Assembly (NCBI GenBank): GCA_003164785.1
Contig: PLUE01000069.1
Location: 434,001-498,000 of the forward strand
Source: Gammaproteobacteria bacterium
GTDB taxonomy: Bacteria; Pseudomonadota; Gammaproteobacteria; Steroidobacterales; Steroidobacteraceae
Length of the DNA: 64,000 nucleotides
Reading direction: 5' to 3'
A program made the position numbers and the translations under genes. Under the pieces are notes generated by a model, which was not told the DNA's origin, did not search any database, and was given only the letters and a program-made list of their open reading frames with translations. Shown here one piece after another: positions 10,009 to 19,137 of this stretch (position 1 is the stretch's first letter; every line of letters starts with the position of its first letter).

Positions 10009-11181
10009 TCACGGGGTCGCCCCGCGCCGCGAGGTGATGATGGTTGCCTTGCCGGGCTCGACCAAAATCGTACGCAGATGGTTGGGCGCATCCGTTCGAT
10101 AGCGATCCTGCGTCGGTGCGCCGGTTCGAATGAAATGATCGATGTCTGCCGCGAGTTGACCGGGTGCTTCCCACGACAGGTTGTGCCCGATGTCGTCGGC
10201 ATCGTGCTTGTCGCCGGATGAGGGTGGGGCACGCACCCCATACTGCTTCCAATAAAAGTACATACCCGCGTGGTTGCGGCTGGCCTCGTTCAATTCAGCG
10301 ATGAGTCGCGTTTGCGACCCGCGGTCGAGGCCCGAGTCTTCGCTTCCCCACAACACCAGCGTCGGAATCGACAGTCGTTCCAGTCGTTCCGGGGCTTGCT
10401 CGGGGGGTACGGTCCGGTCGAGGCGTCCCCAACTGGCGAGCGACTCCGCCGCGCTCTGAGCGGCAATCGCCTTCACGACGTCCGGCGCGGCAATGACCGA
10501 GATGTCCCAACTTTGCGTGAGGTGCCGGACGGCGTCGGGGTCGATGTCGAGGGGCCGCATGTGCAAGGCGCCCTCCGGCCATCTCACACCCTTCGCCTCG
10601 AGCATCTTCCGCCAGCCGAGCGCGTCCATTCCATCGGACCATGGGCGCGGCGCGGGTGGCTGCGCAGCCGGAGCGGCGGTGCCCGACAGTATCAGTCGCG
10701 TCACGCGCTCCGGGTGATCGAGCGCGAGGCGACGGGCGGCCCCCGCACCCATCGCATGCCCCACCAGCGACGCCTTGGCGATATGCTTCGCGTCCATGAA
10801 GGCCAGGATGTCGGCCGCGAGATCGGCTCGAGTGATGCAAAGATTCGGGGTCGACCAACAGGCCTGGGTGTTGGGCAGATCCGTGTCGCCGGCGCCGCGT
10901 TGATCCAACGCGTACACATGAAGGTCGGGATCCAGGCGTCGCAGCGCGTCCACCGTCCATGCCCATTCGAGCGCGCTGGTGGTATCCGTATGCAGCATGA
11001 TCACGGGGTCGCCGGCGGCGGGGCCCGAGTCAAAATAGCTCATGTGGATGCCGGTCGACAGGTCGATCCGGCAGCGCTGTCCAAAGAAGTTGTCGCAGGT
11101 CGACGCCGAACTCGCGCACGCCAGATGCATCGTGAGCCACGAGACGGCCAACATCGAGCGGATCGGTGACAGCGCGTGCAT
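10009..11181 (-). CDS. Alpha/beta hydrolase fold protein lacking the nucleophile serine
   Basis: About 390 residues from ATG 11181, which gives a secretion-type N-terminus (MHALSPIRSMLAVSWLTMHL) and follows the cytochrome gene by 20 nt. The fold is a typical alpha/beta hydrolase: HTDTTSALEWAW, YALDQRGAGDTDLP, the elbow LVGHAMGAGAARRLAL, then LWGSEDSG and a late GHNLSWEAPGQLAADIDHF. The elbow reads G-H-A-M-G: residue 143 is Ala (codon GCG) where hydrolases have Ser. Acid and His positions remain, so it may be a non-hydrolytic or binding protein. It is the last gene of the exported DUF1592/cytochrome cluster. Confidence 0.8.
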   Translation of the reverse strand: MHALSPIRSMLAVSWLTMHLACASSASTCDNFFGQRCRIDLSTGIHMSYFDSGPAAGDPVIMLHTDTTSALEWAWTVDALRRLDPDLHVYALDQRGAGDTDLPNTQACWSTPNLCITRADLAADILAFMDAKHIAKASLVGHAMGAGAARRLALDHPERVTRLILSGTAAPAAQPPAPRPWSDGMDALGWRKMLEAKGVRWPEGALHMRPLDIDPDAVRHLTQSWDISVIAAPDVVKAIAAQSAAESLASWGRLDRTVPPEQAPERLERLSIPTLVLWGSEDSGLDRGSQTRLIAELNEASRNHAGMYFYWKQYGVRAPPSSGDKHDADDIGHNLSWEAPGQLAADIDHFIRTGAPTQDRYRTDAPNHLRTILVEPGKATIITSRRGATP

Positions 11182-11201
11182 TCCCAATGACACGTGGCTT
11201 T

Positions 11202-12524
11202 TCAATGCTGCTTGCCGACGGCCCCGGCGTCCACCGCCGGTGCCCGATTGCCCCAACTCGAGCGTACATAGGTGGCCAACGCGGCGATCTGCTCGTCGTC
11301 GAGTCCGACACTGAGCTCGAAGCCGCTCATCTCGGGCCACGCGCCCTGGCTCGACGCGCGCTCGTGCGCGCCATACAAAATCACATTGATGAGCGTCGCG
11401 GGATTCGGCGCCTGTGCCGCCGCGCTGCCGGCCAACGGCGGTGCGGTCTTGGATGCATCCGCTTCAGCGACGCGCGGGATGCCGAGGCCGGTGGGTAAAT
11501 GACAGTCGGCGCAGCGCGCGGTGAATGCGATTTCGCCGGCCCTGAGCTTGCCCGGGCCCGGCGTGCCCGGGACGGCGGGAGTCTGCGGCGGCAGACTCTT
11601 GAGATAGACGGCGATGGCATGCAGATCGGCATCGGTCATGCGACTCGTGCTGTTGCCGACGACTTCGCTCATCGGGCCAAATGCGGCCGCCCGTGCGCTG
11701 TGCCCCGTCTTGAGATAGCCGCTGATGGCGTCGAGCGACCAGGCGCCCAATCCGCCCGGCGCCGAGGTGAGGTTGGCGGCCGCCCACGGGCGCACGGTTC
11801 TCTCGTCCATTGGAACGATCTTGCCGTCGACGACTTCGTCGGCCACCTCGTCGAGATAGTCGCCGCCGGTGAGAGCCAATGCCGTGCGCTCGCCGCCGAG
11901 CGCATTCCGTGGCGTGTGACAGGCCCCGCAGTGTCCGAGCCCCTGCGTCAGATAGGCGCCGCGGTTCCACTCGTCGGACCTCGTCGCGTCGGGGACGTAC
12001 CGGCCCTGTTCGAAGAACAAGGTGTTCCAAGCGGCAAGCAAGGTGCGGACGCTGAACGGAAACGGCATCGCGTCCCGCGGCGGCGAATAGTTCACCGGCG
12101 GCAACGAGCGCACGTAGGCGTAGATGGCGCGCACATCGTGATCGGAGACCTTGGTATATGCAGTGTAGGGAAACGCGGGGTACAGGTGCGTTCCGTCGGC
12201 GGCGATACCCTCGCGCATGGCGCGTGCGAACTGTTGCTCCGTCCAGGTGCCGATGCCGGTGTCGGCATCCGGCGTGATGTTGGCGGAGTAGATCACGCCG
12301 AAGGGAGTGTCGAGAGCGCGGCCGCCCGAGAAGGGCGCGCCATTGGGTCGGGTATGGCAGGAGATGCAATCGCCCGCGGTCGCCAAGTAGCGACCCTGTT
12401 CGATCAGGGTGGCGGAGGCGCCGGGAGCCTGCGCGGCAACGCCGGCGGCGGCCCCCTCGAAACTGCACAGCGCGCCGGTCGCGAGCAGGATCAGCGCGCG
12501 CGCGGCGCTCCCACCGGACCTCAC
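11202..12524 (-). CDS. Triheme cytochrome c, alcohol-dehydrogenase-subunit type
   Basis: A 440-residue exported cytochrome. The start is GTG 12524, whose GTGA overlaps the stop of the upstream gene by 4 nt; a hydrophobic signal (ALILLATGALC) follows. Three haem-binding sites are present: CISCH at residues 53-57, CGACH near 199 and CADCH near 338. Three such sites in about 440 residues match the membrane-bound cytochrome subunit of periplasmic quinohaemoprotein and flavoprotein dehydrogenases, which pass electrons to ubiquinone. The catalytic subunit is not obvious here; neighbouring exported proteins of unknown function are candidates. Confidence 0.9.
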   Translation of the reverse strand: MRSGGSAARALILLATGALCSFEGAAAGVAAQAPGASATLIEQGRYLATAGDCISCHTRPNGAPFSGGRALDTPFGVIYSANITPDADTGIGTWTEQQFARAMREGIAADGTHLYPAFPYTAYTKVSDHDVRAIYAYVRSLPPVNYSPPRDAMPFPFSVRTLLAAWNTLFFEQGRYVPDATRSDEWNRGAYLTQGLGHCGACHTPRNALGGERTALALTGGDYLDEVADEVVDGKIVPMDERTVRPWAAANLTSAPGGLGAWSLDAISGYLKTGHSARAAAFGPMSEVVGNSTSRMTDADLHAIAVYLKSLPPQTPAVPGTPGPGKLRAGEIAFTARCADCHLPTGLGIPRVAEADASKTAPPLAGSAAAQAPNPATLINVILYGAHERASSQGAWPEMSGFELSVGLDDEQIAALATYVRSSWGNRAPAVDAGAVGKQH

Positions 12525-13825
12525 GGCACCACCGCATGCCAGAACAGGGCTCCCACCCCGAGTCCCGGTGCAGCCGCGACGAGGGGAATGCTCGGATCGA
12601 TGCCGGGAATCGTCCCGCCGGCCGGCATCGCCCGGCCGGCCTCCGGCGATGCCGGATCCGGAGCGATCTGCGCGAGCGTATACAGCCGGTTGCCGCCGAC
12701 CTCTCCTGGCTTGTCCGCCGCGTAGCGGTACAGCGCGAAACCCTTGTAGGCCCATTGGCGCGAGCCGTCAGGGCGCCTCAGCACTTCCCAGTATCCGGAG
12801 GCGAGGGCGTCGGCCGGCGCCGCATAGGGAGGCCACGCTTTCGCGCACTCGGCGTCGCAGGTGGCGGTGCCCCACCGTCGTCCGAGCGACGGAGAGCCAT
12901 GATCCAGGCGAAATTCGTGGCGCTCCTCGTTGGTGACGCGATCGCGCTGGTACAGCGTGGCGCCATCGGCGGTCGCCAGAATGTCGCCGAGTTCGACGTC
13001 TTGACGGACCGTCGCGTCAGCAGGCATGAACAGTCGAGCGATCAAGGCGACCTGGAATGGCGTTCCGCGGCCGTTCACCTCGCCGGGTTGCAGATCACCG
13101 TCGAACAAGTAGAGCGGTTTGCCGCGGAAGGTCCATTGCGCGATGCCATCATCGCGCGCGAGCACGGCAAAATCGCCCGTTGGACTGGCGATTTCGGGAG
13201 CCTCCAACGGCGTCCACCGGGCGCCCACGGACATGTTACCCGTCGCAGCCGGGATCTCGAGCGTGTACAGGGTCATCCCTCGGGTATCGACCAATCCCAA
13301 GCCGGCCGTAGCGGCATTTTCGCGGGCTGCGATCCCGGCGGGCAGCGGGATGCCCGATCCCGGGCGAAAGGTCGCGACATGCCATTCATCGCCATCGCCC
13401 TCGACATCACCGACGGCCTTGTCCTCGGCATCGGTATAGAGAGGAGCGCCGCGATACGTCCATTGCAACGTACCGTGCGTGCGCGGCAGGACCGCCCAGT
13501 CGCCTTGCGCCACCGTGGCGGCCGGAGCGATGGCCGCCGGCCGGCCGGCCGCGCACGCATCCACACACGTGGCACGGCCCTCGGTGTCGCGATCGTAGAC
13601 GTAGAGCGACATGCCCCTCGAATCGGCGTAGACGATGTCCGGGGCGGTGGTGATCGGCGTGCGGCCCGCAGGCGTGCGTGGTTGCAGGGTGATGCCGGGG
13701 GGCGTCACGCTCGGCAACGCCGTCGCGCGCGCGGCCAGCGGCCGATGCGGCGGCGAATGCACGCGCACCACGACGAGCAAAGCGAGCGTTGCCACAGCCA
13801 CGCCAAGCGCCGCGCGTGACATCAT
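12521..13825 (-). CDS. Secreted lipoprotein-repeat protein (PF03640-type repeats)
   Basis: 434 residues, beginning with a membrane-spanning or signal segment (ALGVAVATLALLVVVRV). Three repeats follow, each with a core like D-S/T-R-G-M-x-LY, a Cys-containing middle (CVDACAAGRPAAI, CDAECAKAWPPY) and an end like QWTYRGAPLY / QWTFRGKPLY / QWAYKGFALY. These match the secreted repeat of unknown function (PF03640), found in exported bacterial proteins. The third repeat keeps the Cys pair and the second lacks it. It overlaps the triheme cytochrome by 4 nt, so the two proteins are probably made together. Confidence 0.82.
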   Translation of the reverse strand: MMSRAALGVAVATLALLVVVRVHSPPHRPLAARATALPSVTPPGITLQPRTPAGRTPITTAPDIVYADSRGMSLYVYDRDTEGRATCVDACAAGRPAAIAPAATVAQGDWAVLPRTHGTLQWTYRGAPLYTDAEDKAVGDVEGDGDEWHVATFRPGSGIPLPAGIAARENAATAGLGLVDTRGMTLYTLEIPAATGNMSVGARWTPLEAPEIASPTGDFAVLARDDGIAQWTFRGKPLYLFDGDLQPGEVNGRGTPFQVALIARLFMPADATVRQDVELGDILATADGATLYQRDRVTNEERHEFRLDHGSPSLGRRWGTATCDAECAKAWPPYAAPADALASGYWEVLRRPDGSRQWAYKGFALYRYAADKPGEVGGNRLYTLAQIAPDPASPEAGRAMPAGGTIPGIDPSIPLVAAAPGLGVGALFWHAVVP

Positions 13826-13855
13826 TCGTGGTGCATCCTGGGGCCGCGCAGACCG

Positions 13856-15211
13856 CTACGCCATGACGTCAGTGATGGTCTTCGAGGACTGATTCGAATC
13901 GGTGCCGAAGCTGTGGATCGGAACGCCCAGCGCTTGCTGCACGGTCAATGCCACGCGGGTGACCGGATCACCCTTGGCGGCGGCGAAATGGATCCCGGTC
14001 CGCATGCGCCCGCCCGCGCCGCCGGCCGTGAGCAGCGGCATGTTGTCGGTGGTGTGGTTCTTCGCGTAGCCCGAATCGGTATAGGCGAGCACCACCATGC
14101 GATCGAGCAGCGTCTTGTCCCCTTCCTGGATGCCGTCCAATTCGGCGAGCAGAATGTTGAAGTTCTGCATCACGGGCGGCACGAAGCGCGCCACGTTCAG
14201 TTGATAACCCAGTTTGTCGTCGATGGGATCCTCGTGCGTGTACAGATGCTGGGTGTTCGCCTCACCGGCGAAGCGCAGCTGTGAGAGGCCGTCCGTCAGC
14301 ATCACGTTGAACACGCGCGTTTGATCGCAGGCGAGCGTGTGGGCGAGCAACTTGGCGAACAGCCGATGATTCGCCGTCACCTGCCCCACTTCCGCGCCGA
14401 TGGTCGTCGTGTCCGGCTTGACGGGCCGAGTGCAGGAGCCCAACGGCGCGGGCCGCTGCAATTCGAGATCGAGTTGCTGTTCCAACTCGCGCAGCGAGGT
14501 GAAGTACTGATCGAGATGCGCGCGATCCGCGGCGCCCAGCTGGGCGATCAAACTCTTGGTCTGTTCGCCGACCACCGACAGCACGCTACGGCGCGCCATG
14601 ATGGCCGGATCGGGCGTGAAGCTCGCCGCATTCGGGTCTTGGAACTCCGCGCCGAAGATGCGGGTGTAGAGGGCAAGGGGCGAGACCTCCGCAGGGTTCA
14701 TGGCGTTGCCGGCCCGTTTGCTGTGCGTGCTGTTCGGGTTGCCCGTGCACGAGACTTCCAATGAGCGAAACCGCGTGCGGCGGCCGATGACGTCCGCCAC
14801 CAACGCATCGACGCTCGGCTCGGGGTTGAAGGCGTGGTCCGCGGTCGGCGGCGTGGTTCCCTGCACCACGGTGGCGGGTCCGACGGTGTGCGGCGCCCGG
14901 GGCCTGCCATCCAGGAGGGCCGACATCCGGCTGTACACGTTGATCTTGTGTTTGTAGGGCGTGAGCAGCTGCATCTCCGGGCCGAACTCGTAATTCGCGC
15001 CCGTGGTCTTCGGTTCCCAGCGGCCGGGATTGAGGCCGCAGCCGTAGAACCACGTGCCGAAGCACAGCGGCGGCGGGGCGCCCGTGGCGGCAAGGGCGGC
15101 GCCGTTGGTGTCGAGGAAGCAATCGAGGAGCGGCAGTCCGACGCTGATGGCGGCGCCGCCCAGCATGCCGCGCAGGACGTGGCGGCGGCTCAATGTCGAA
15201 ACCGAAGTCAT
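13856..15211 (-). CDS. DUF1552 domain protein with Tat signal
   Basis: 451 residues. The N-terminus SRRHVLRGMLGGAAISVGL is a twin-arginine export signal, so the protein is folded before crossing the membrane, often a sign of a bound cofactor. The rest matches DUF1552: FGTWFYGCGLNPGRWEP, then SLEVSCTGNPNSTHSKR, a coiled SLIAQLGAADRAHLDQYF, and the closing YTDSGYAKNHTTDNMPLL. DUF1552 genes are found paired with DUF1592 genes in planctomycetes, myxobacteria and some gammaproteobacteria; their function is unknown. It overlaps the DUF1592 gene by 4 nt. Confidence 0.9.
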   Translation of the reverse strand: MTSVSTLSRRHVLRGMLGGAAISVGLPLLDCFLDTNGAALAATGAPPPLCFGTWFYGCGLNPGRWEPKTTGANYEFGPEMQLLTPYKHKINVYSRMSALLDGRPRAPHTVGPATVVQGTTPPTADHAFNPEPSVDALVADVIGRRTRFRSLEVSCTGNPNSTHSKRAGNAMNPAEVSPLALYTRIFGAEFQDPNAASFTPDPAIMARRSVLSVVGEQTKSLIAQLGAADRAHLDQYFTSLRELEQQLDLELQRPAPLGSCTRPVKPDTTTIGAEVGQVTANHRLFAKLLAHTLACDQTRVFNVMLTDGLSQLRFAGEANTQHLYTHEDPIDDKLGYQLNVARFVPPVMQNFNILLAELDGIQEGDKTLLDRMVVLAYTDSGYAKNHTTDNMPLLTAGGAGGRMRTGIHFAAAKGDPVTRVALTVQQALGVPIHSFGTDSNQSSKTITDVMA

Positions 15212-18057
15212 GGGTGATTCTCCTCGAGGGGTGCGGTGCGCGACGCCAACATCGGCGCCGGGGCGGGCGCTGCCACCCGGTAAAAATTCGGACTGATCGC
15301 AATCTGCCGCATCAATTCCGGGGGACGATAGCCGTCCTCGGCGAAGCTCTTTTCGAGATGCCGCACCCAGGGCATGTCGCGGCGCGTCGGCGCGCGGCCG
15401 GTGGCATACGAATATACGCGCCGCACCAGGCAGGCGCCGGTGGCGGGATTATCATGCAGCGCGCGGCCGAGTCCGACCGGGTCGTTGAACTCCATGCCGT
15501 CCAACTCGCCGCTGGTGTCGATCGCTCTGCCGTTCTCCGCCGTGCGAAAGCCGGCGTCCGAATCGAAATTCTCCAAGGCCAGGCCCATCGGGTCCATCAG
15601 CTTGTGGCATCCCGCGCAACTCGGATCCGTGCGGTGCGCCGTGAGCCGCTCGCGCATGGTCTTGAAGTCGGGATTGTGGGTGTCCTGGGCCGCGGCGAAA
15701 TTCACGTTGCCGGGCGGCGCGGGCACCGGCTGGCACAACAGCAATTCGCGCAGCGCCTTGCCGCGCAACGTCGGCGAACTCAGGCCCTCATGCGAATGCA
15801 GTGCGACGAAGCTCGCCTGCGTGTGGATCCCCGAATGTCGATCACCGGCCGGATACCTATGGGGCTGCAGACCCGCGGCGCCGGGCGCCACCGGCACGCC
15901 GTACAAGGAACCCAGCAGCGGCGACAGAAAGGTGTTGCCGGTGGTGAACAAGTCCCGATAGTCGCCGTGCTGCGTGAGAACGAGATCGACGATGGTGCGC
16001 AGGGTCTGTTCCTGCGCATCCTCGGCGACCTTCGCAGTCCACTTGGGGTAGATTTGCGCGTCCTTCGCGAGCGTGTCGAACAAGTCGAATTGAAGCATGT
16101 CCGAAAAGAAGGCGCGCAGGCCGGACTCCATGCGCGGCGAACGCAGCATGCGATCGACTTCACTGGTCATGCCGGATTCGGTGTCGAGCTTGCCACCCTG
16201 CGCGTCCGCCATGAGCTTGAGGTCGGGTCCCGAATTCCACAAAAAGAAGCTGAGTTGCGATGCGCGGCTATACGCATCGAGCCGGTACGCGCCGGGACGA
16301 TCGGGGTCCGGCTCCGTCACTTCCCGGCGGAACAGAAATTGCGGCGATTCGAGCATGCCGGCGAGGCTCATGGCGAGCCCCGAATAAAAATTACCGAGTG
16401 CCGTGGCGGACAGGCCGGCGAGGGTCACCGCCTGTTTCATATCGGCGGTCGGGAGCGGCCGGCGATAGAGGAGGGGACCGACCCGGTCGAAGAACAGCGC
16501 CGCGCAGGCGTCGTCCGGGCCGCCGGGCGACTTGGGCCTGCAAGGGATCAGCGTGTCGCGGTGCGCTTCGCCGACCACCTGCGCGGCAATGCCGCGGGCC
16601 ATGGCATCGTATTGCTCCATGCCGGTGGCGGTGACGCCGACGTGACCGACGCCCACCGCGAACAGGCCATCGTCCCGTACATCGGGCTCGAAACGTCCCT
16701 CTACCCGGATGGTCGGGCCGAATACATCGGCAATGATGCGTCGGTACTGATCGGGCCTCAAGCGACGGGCGACGGCGGGCGCGCCGGGTACGGCCGGTTC
16801 GCTCGTCCACAGCGTTCGCATGAACGACGGTCCGCCGGTGGGCGAGTGCGCTGCCGGCGCGGGCGACGGGCTGTTTCGCGTCGTCGTCGGAGCGGCGGCC
16901 CGCGCAACGAAGGCGGGCACGCCTTCGATGGCATAGGCGCTGGAAATCGTGGTGTTCTGGCCGGTCCGTGGGTCAGGGTCGGCATCGGCCTCGCGCCTCA
17001 AGGCGTGGTAGAGCGCCGGCACATCGACTCCGAATCCGCGTTCGTCGATGTATCCAACCTTGGCGTGGCTCCAATAGATCGGATACCAGGGCTCATAGCC
17101 GCCCAGGGTGCCGCTGAGATGACCGGCTTTGATGGTCAGGCGCAGTCGGGCGCGCCGGAATTCGAACACCGGCTGGATGTACGAGTCGCATCTCATCGAG
17201 ACCGGCGCGGCCTCGGTGGTGATCACGCCGTCCTTCATCCTGCCGCGCAGGACATTGAGCGAGGCCGGGCGATCGACCACCCGATACGTCATGTCGCTTT
17301 GCACGTGCGCATTCGCGTCCTGGGTCTTCACGGGGTCGATCGAACTCTGGAGCGTGACGGTGACATCGCCGTCCTTGGCCAGGTCCGCGCCGCTGATCGT
17401 GATCAACCACGCGCCCATGGCCGCGCGCGTGGAGCCCCATCGATATTCCGCCTCGAGCGAGGCCTGTGGCAGCGCGGCGCCCTTGTAGGCGGGCACGCAT
17501 CCGATGACACGGAACAGGTTGTTGTTGACGCCCTTCTCGTGTGTTTCCGGGTTCTCGTAGGAGTTCGGGGAGCCGGCGCCCCGTCCGTCGAGGTTGAAGC
17601 CGAAGGCAAAGCGGCCCACCGCCGGGAACAGGTGCGCGTCCGGCACGGTCATCGGGTTCACGTAGACACTGTCCCGTCCATTGCCGCGCGTGGCGGCATA
17701 GGTCACCCATTGGGTGGTGTTTTGTACGTTTTGGTTGTTGTAATCCTTGTCGAACATGGCGTCGACGTCGGCCTGTGGCACCCCGAGGATTTTCAAGTCG
17801 CGCTTGAAGAACTCATCGGGCTTGGGATTCAACCCCTTCGGGCAGGTGTCCTCACCGTAATAGGTCGCGGGATAGAAATTGTCGACGACGAAGCTTCGCG
17901 TGGCGGCGTGGGCGCCCGGAATCACCGCCCACGCGAGCAGCACGCCTGCGCTCAATACGCGGGCGAAGCGCCGGGCGGTACGGACACGAACGTTCACGAA
18001 AGCCTGGGTCTCCCGGGAGTCAGCATTCAAGGGTGAAAAGCCGTAGGTAACATACAC
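15208..18057 (-). CDS. DUF1592/DUF1588/DUF1585 protein with one haem c site
   Basis: A 949-residue exported protein with a signal peptide (FARVLSAGVLLAWAVIPGAHA). The start at ATG 18057 is uncertain; a GTG at 17997 would leave a more usual signal length. The C-terminal half has the planctomycete-type module: ASQLSFFLWNSGPDLKLMAD (DUF1592), SPTLRGKALRELLLCQP (DUF1588), one haem motif CAGCH near residue 812, and RRVYSYATGRAPTRRD (DUF1585). The N-terminal part shows no familiar domain. It is the first gene of the minus-strand cluster and faces the aldo/keto reductase operon. A periplasmic redox role is likely; the substrate is unknown. Confidence 0.88.
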   Translation of the reverse strand: MYVTYGFSPLNADSRETQAFVNVRVRTARRFARVLSAGVLLAWAVIPGAHAATRSFVVDNFYPATYYGEDTCPKGLNPKPDEFFKRDLKILGVPQADVDAMFDKDYNNQNVQNTTQWVTYAATRGNGRDSVYVNPMTVPDAHLFPAVGRFAFGFNLDGRGAGSPNSYENPETHEKGVNNNLFRVIGCVPAYKGAALPQASLEAEYRWGSTRAAMGAWLITISGADLAKDGDVTVTLQSSIDPVKTQDANAHVQSDMTYRVVDRPASLNVLRGRMKDGVITTEAAPVSMRCDSYIQPVFEFRRARLRLTIKAGHLSGTLGGYEPWYPIYWSHAKVGYIDERGFGVDVPALYHALRREADADPDPRTGQNTTISSAYAIEGVPAFVARAAAPTTTRNSPSPAPAAHSPTGGPSFMRTLWTSEPAVPGAPAVARRLRPDQYRRIIADVFGPTIRVEGRFEPDVRDDGLFAVGVGHVGVTATGMEQYDAMARGIAAQVVGEAHRDTLIPCRPKSPGGPDDACAALFFDRVGPLLYRRPLPTADMKQAVTLAGLSATALGNFYSGLAMSLAGMLESPQFLFRREVTEPDPDRPGAYRLDAYSRASQLSFFLWNSGPDLKLMADAQGGKLDTESGMTSEVDRMLRSPRMESGLRAFFSDMLQFDLFDTLAKDAQIYPKWTAKVAEDAQEQTLRTIVDLVLTQHGDYRDLFTTGNTFLSPLLGSLYGVPVAPGAAGLQPHRYPAGDRHSGIHTQASFVALHSHEGLSSPTLRGKALRELLLCQPVPAPPGNVNFAAAQDTHNPDFKTMRERLTAHRTDPSCAGCHKLMDPMGLALENFDSDAGFRTAENGRAIDTSGELDGMEFNDPVGLGRALHDNPATGACLVRRVYSYATGRAPTRRDMPWVRHLEKSFAEDGYRPPELMRQIAISPNFYRVAAPAPAPMLASRTAPLEENHP

Positions 18058-18061
18058 GATC

Positions 18062-18096
18062 GGGCGGCCCCTGGCGACGCCCTGCCCAGGCCGCCC
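18062..18096. repeat. GC-rich inverted repeat in divergent promoter region
   Basis: GGGCGGCC (18062-18069) and GGCCGCCC (18089-18096) are perfect inverted arms around 19 nt. The repeat lies between the divergent DUF1592 and aldo/keto reductase genes, immediately before the DUF1592 start. It could be an operator or form a hairpin in a 5' leader. There is no T-run, so it is not a standard terminator. Confidence 0.45.
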
Positions 18097-18150
18097 GGCA
18101 GTCTCGGTGGAGATCCCTTAGACTATCGCAATTCACAGCTGCGGGTCTCC

Positions 18151-19137
18151 ATGAAATACGTCGGTTTGGGGCATTCTGATTTGCGGGTGTCCTGCCTGGG
18201 ACTGGGCTGCATGGGCATGAGCGAGAACTACGGTCCGAGCAATGACGAGGAAAGCACCGCGCTTCTTGCCCGGGCTCTGGATCTTGGCATCAACTTTCTG
18301 GATACGGCCGATTCGTACGGTCCCTGGCGCAATGAGGAGTTGATCGGGAAGTTCCTGGCGGGACGTCGAGAACGGACTGTCGTGGCGACGAAATTCGGCT
18401 TTGTGCGGAGCGAGGATCCAACCGCGCCCGCCATCGACAACAGCCCCGCGTACATCCGCCGCGCCTGCGAGGCGTCCTTGCGGCGCTTGAAGATCGACCG
18501 GATAGATCTCTACTACGTCCACCGGCTCGACCCTAGGGTCCCGGTCGAGGAGACGATCGCCGTCATGGCGGACCTCGTACGTGCCGGCAAAGTGGGCGCC
18601 ATCGGCCTGTCGGAAGTCTCGGCCGCCACCTTGCGTCGCGCCGCGGCCGTACACCCCATCGCCGCGCTGGAAAGCGAGTATTCGCTGTGGGCGCGCGACG
18701 CGGAGCGCGAGGTGCTGCCGACGTGCCGTGAGCTGGGTGTCGGTTTCGTCGCGTTCTCGCCCCTGGGCCGCGGATTCCTGACCGGCGCGTTGCCCGCGAC
18801 CGCCGCGCTGGCCGCCGACGATTACCGCCGGCAGCTGCCGCGCTTCAATGGCGATGCCGCGACGCATAACGCGCGGTTGGTCCAGCGTCTGGAGGCGATC
18901 GCCACCGCGCACGGCTGCACGGCAGGGCAGTTGGCGCTCGCGTGGTTGATGTCGCGCGGGACCGACGTGATTCCGATTCCCGGCACGCGGCGGATGCAGC
19001 GACTGCAGGAGAACGTGGCGGCCGTCGATGTGATGGTCACGCCCGAGCTGCTCGAGGCCATCGACGCTGTTTTCCCGGTCGGCGCGGCGGCGGGCGAACG
19101 CTACGACGCGGACGGCATGAAGCTGGTCAACGTATGA
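18151..19137 (+). CDS. Aldo/keto reductase
   Basis: A 328-residue NADPH-dependent oxidoreductase with a TIM barrel. The catalytic tetrad is visible: Asp51 and Tyr56 in LDTADSYG, Lys81 in ATKFGF and His124 in YYVHRLD. The C-terminal cofactor region IPIPGTRRMQRLQENVAA is typical of the AKR12/13-like group (YajO, Tas and auxin-induced PCNT115 relatives). It reduces small carbonyl compounds; the real substrate is unknown. It is first in a tight operon: its stop overlaps the HAD gene start by 4 nt. Confidence 0.93.
   Translation: MKYVGLGHSDLRVSCLGLGCMGMSENYGPSNDEESTALLARALDLGINFLDTADSYGPWRNEELIGKFLAGRRERTVVATKFGFVRSEDPTAPAIDNSPAYIRRACEASLRRLKIDRIDLYYVHRLDPRVPVEETIAVMADLVRAGKVGAIGLSEVSAATLRRAAAVHPIAALESEYSLWARDAEREVLPTCRELGVGFVAFSPLGRGFLTGALPATAALAADDYRRQLPRFNGDAATHNARLVQRLEAIATAHGCTAGQLALAWLMSRGTDVIPIPGTRRMQRLQENVAAVDVMVTPELLEAIDAVFPVGAAAGERYDADGMKLVNV

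Noticed and set aside
15193..18036. A 947-codon open frame on the plus strand
   Set aside because: It is fully antisense to the DUF1592 gene. The product is rich in Arg, Gly and His with no domain, the usual by-product of high-GC coding DNA.
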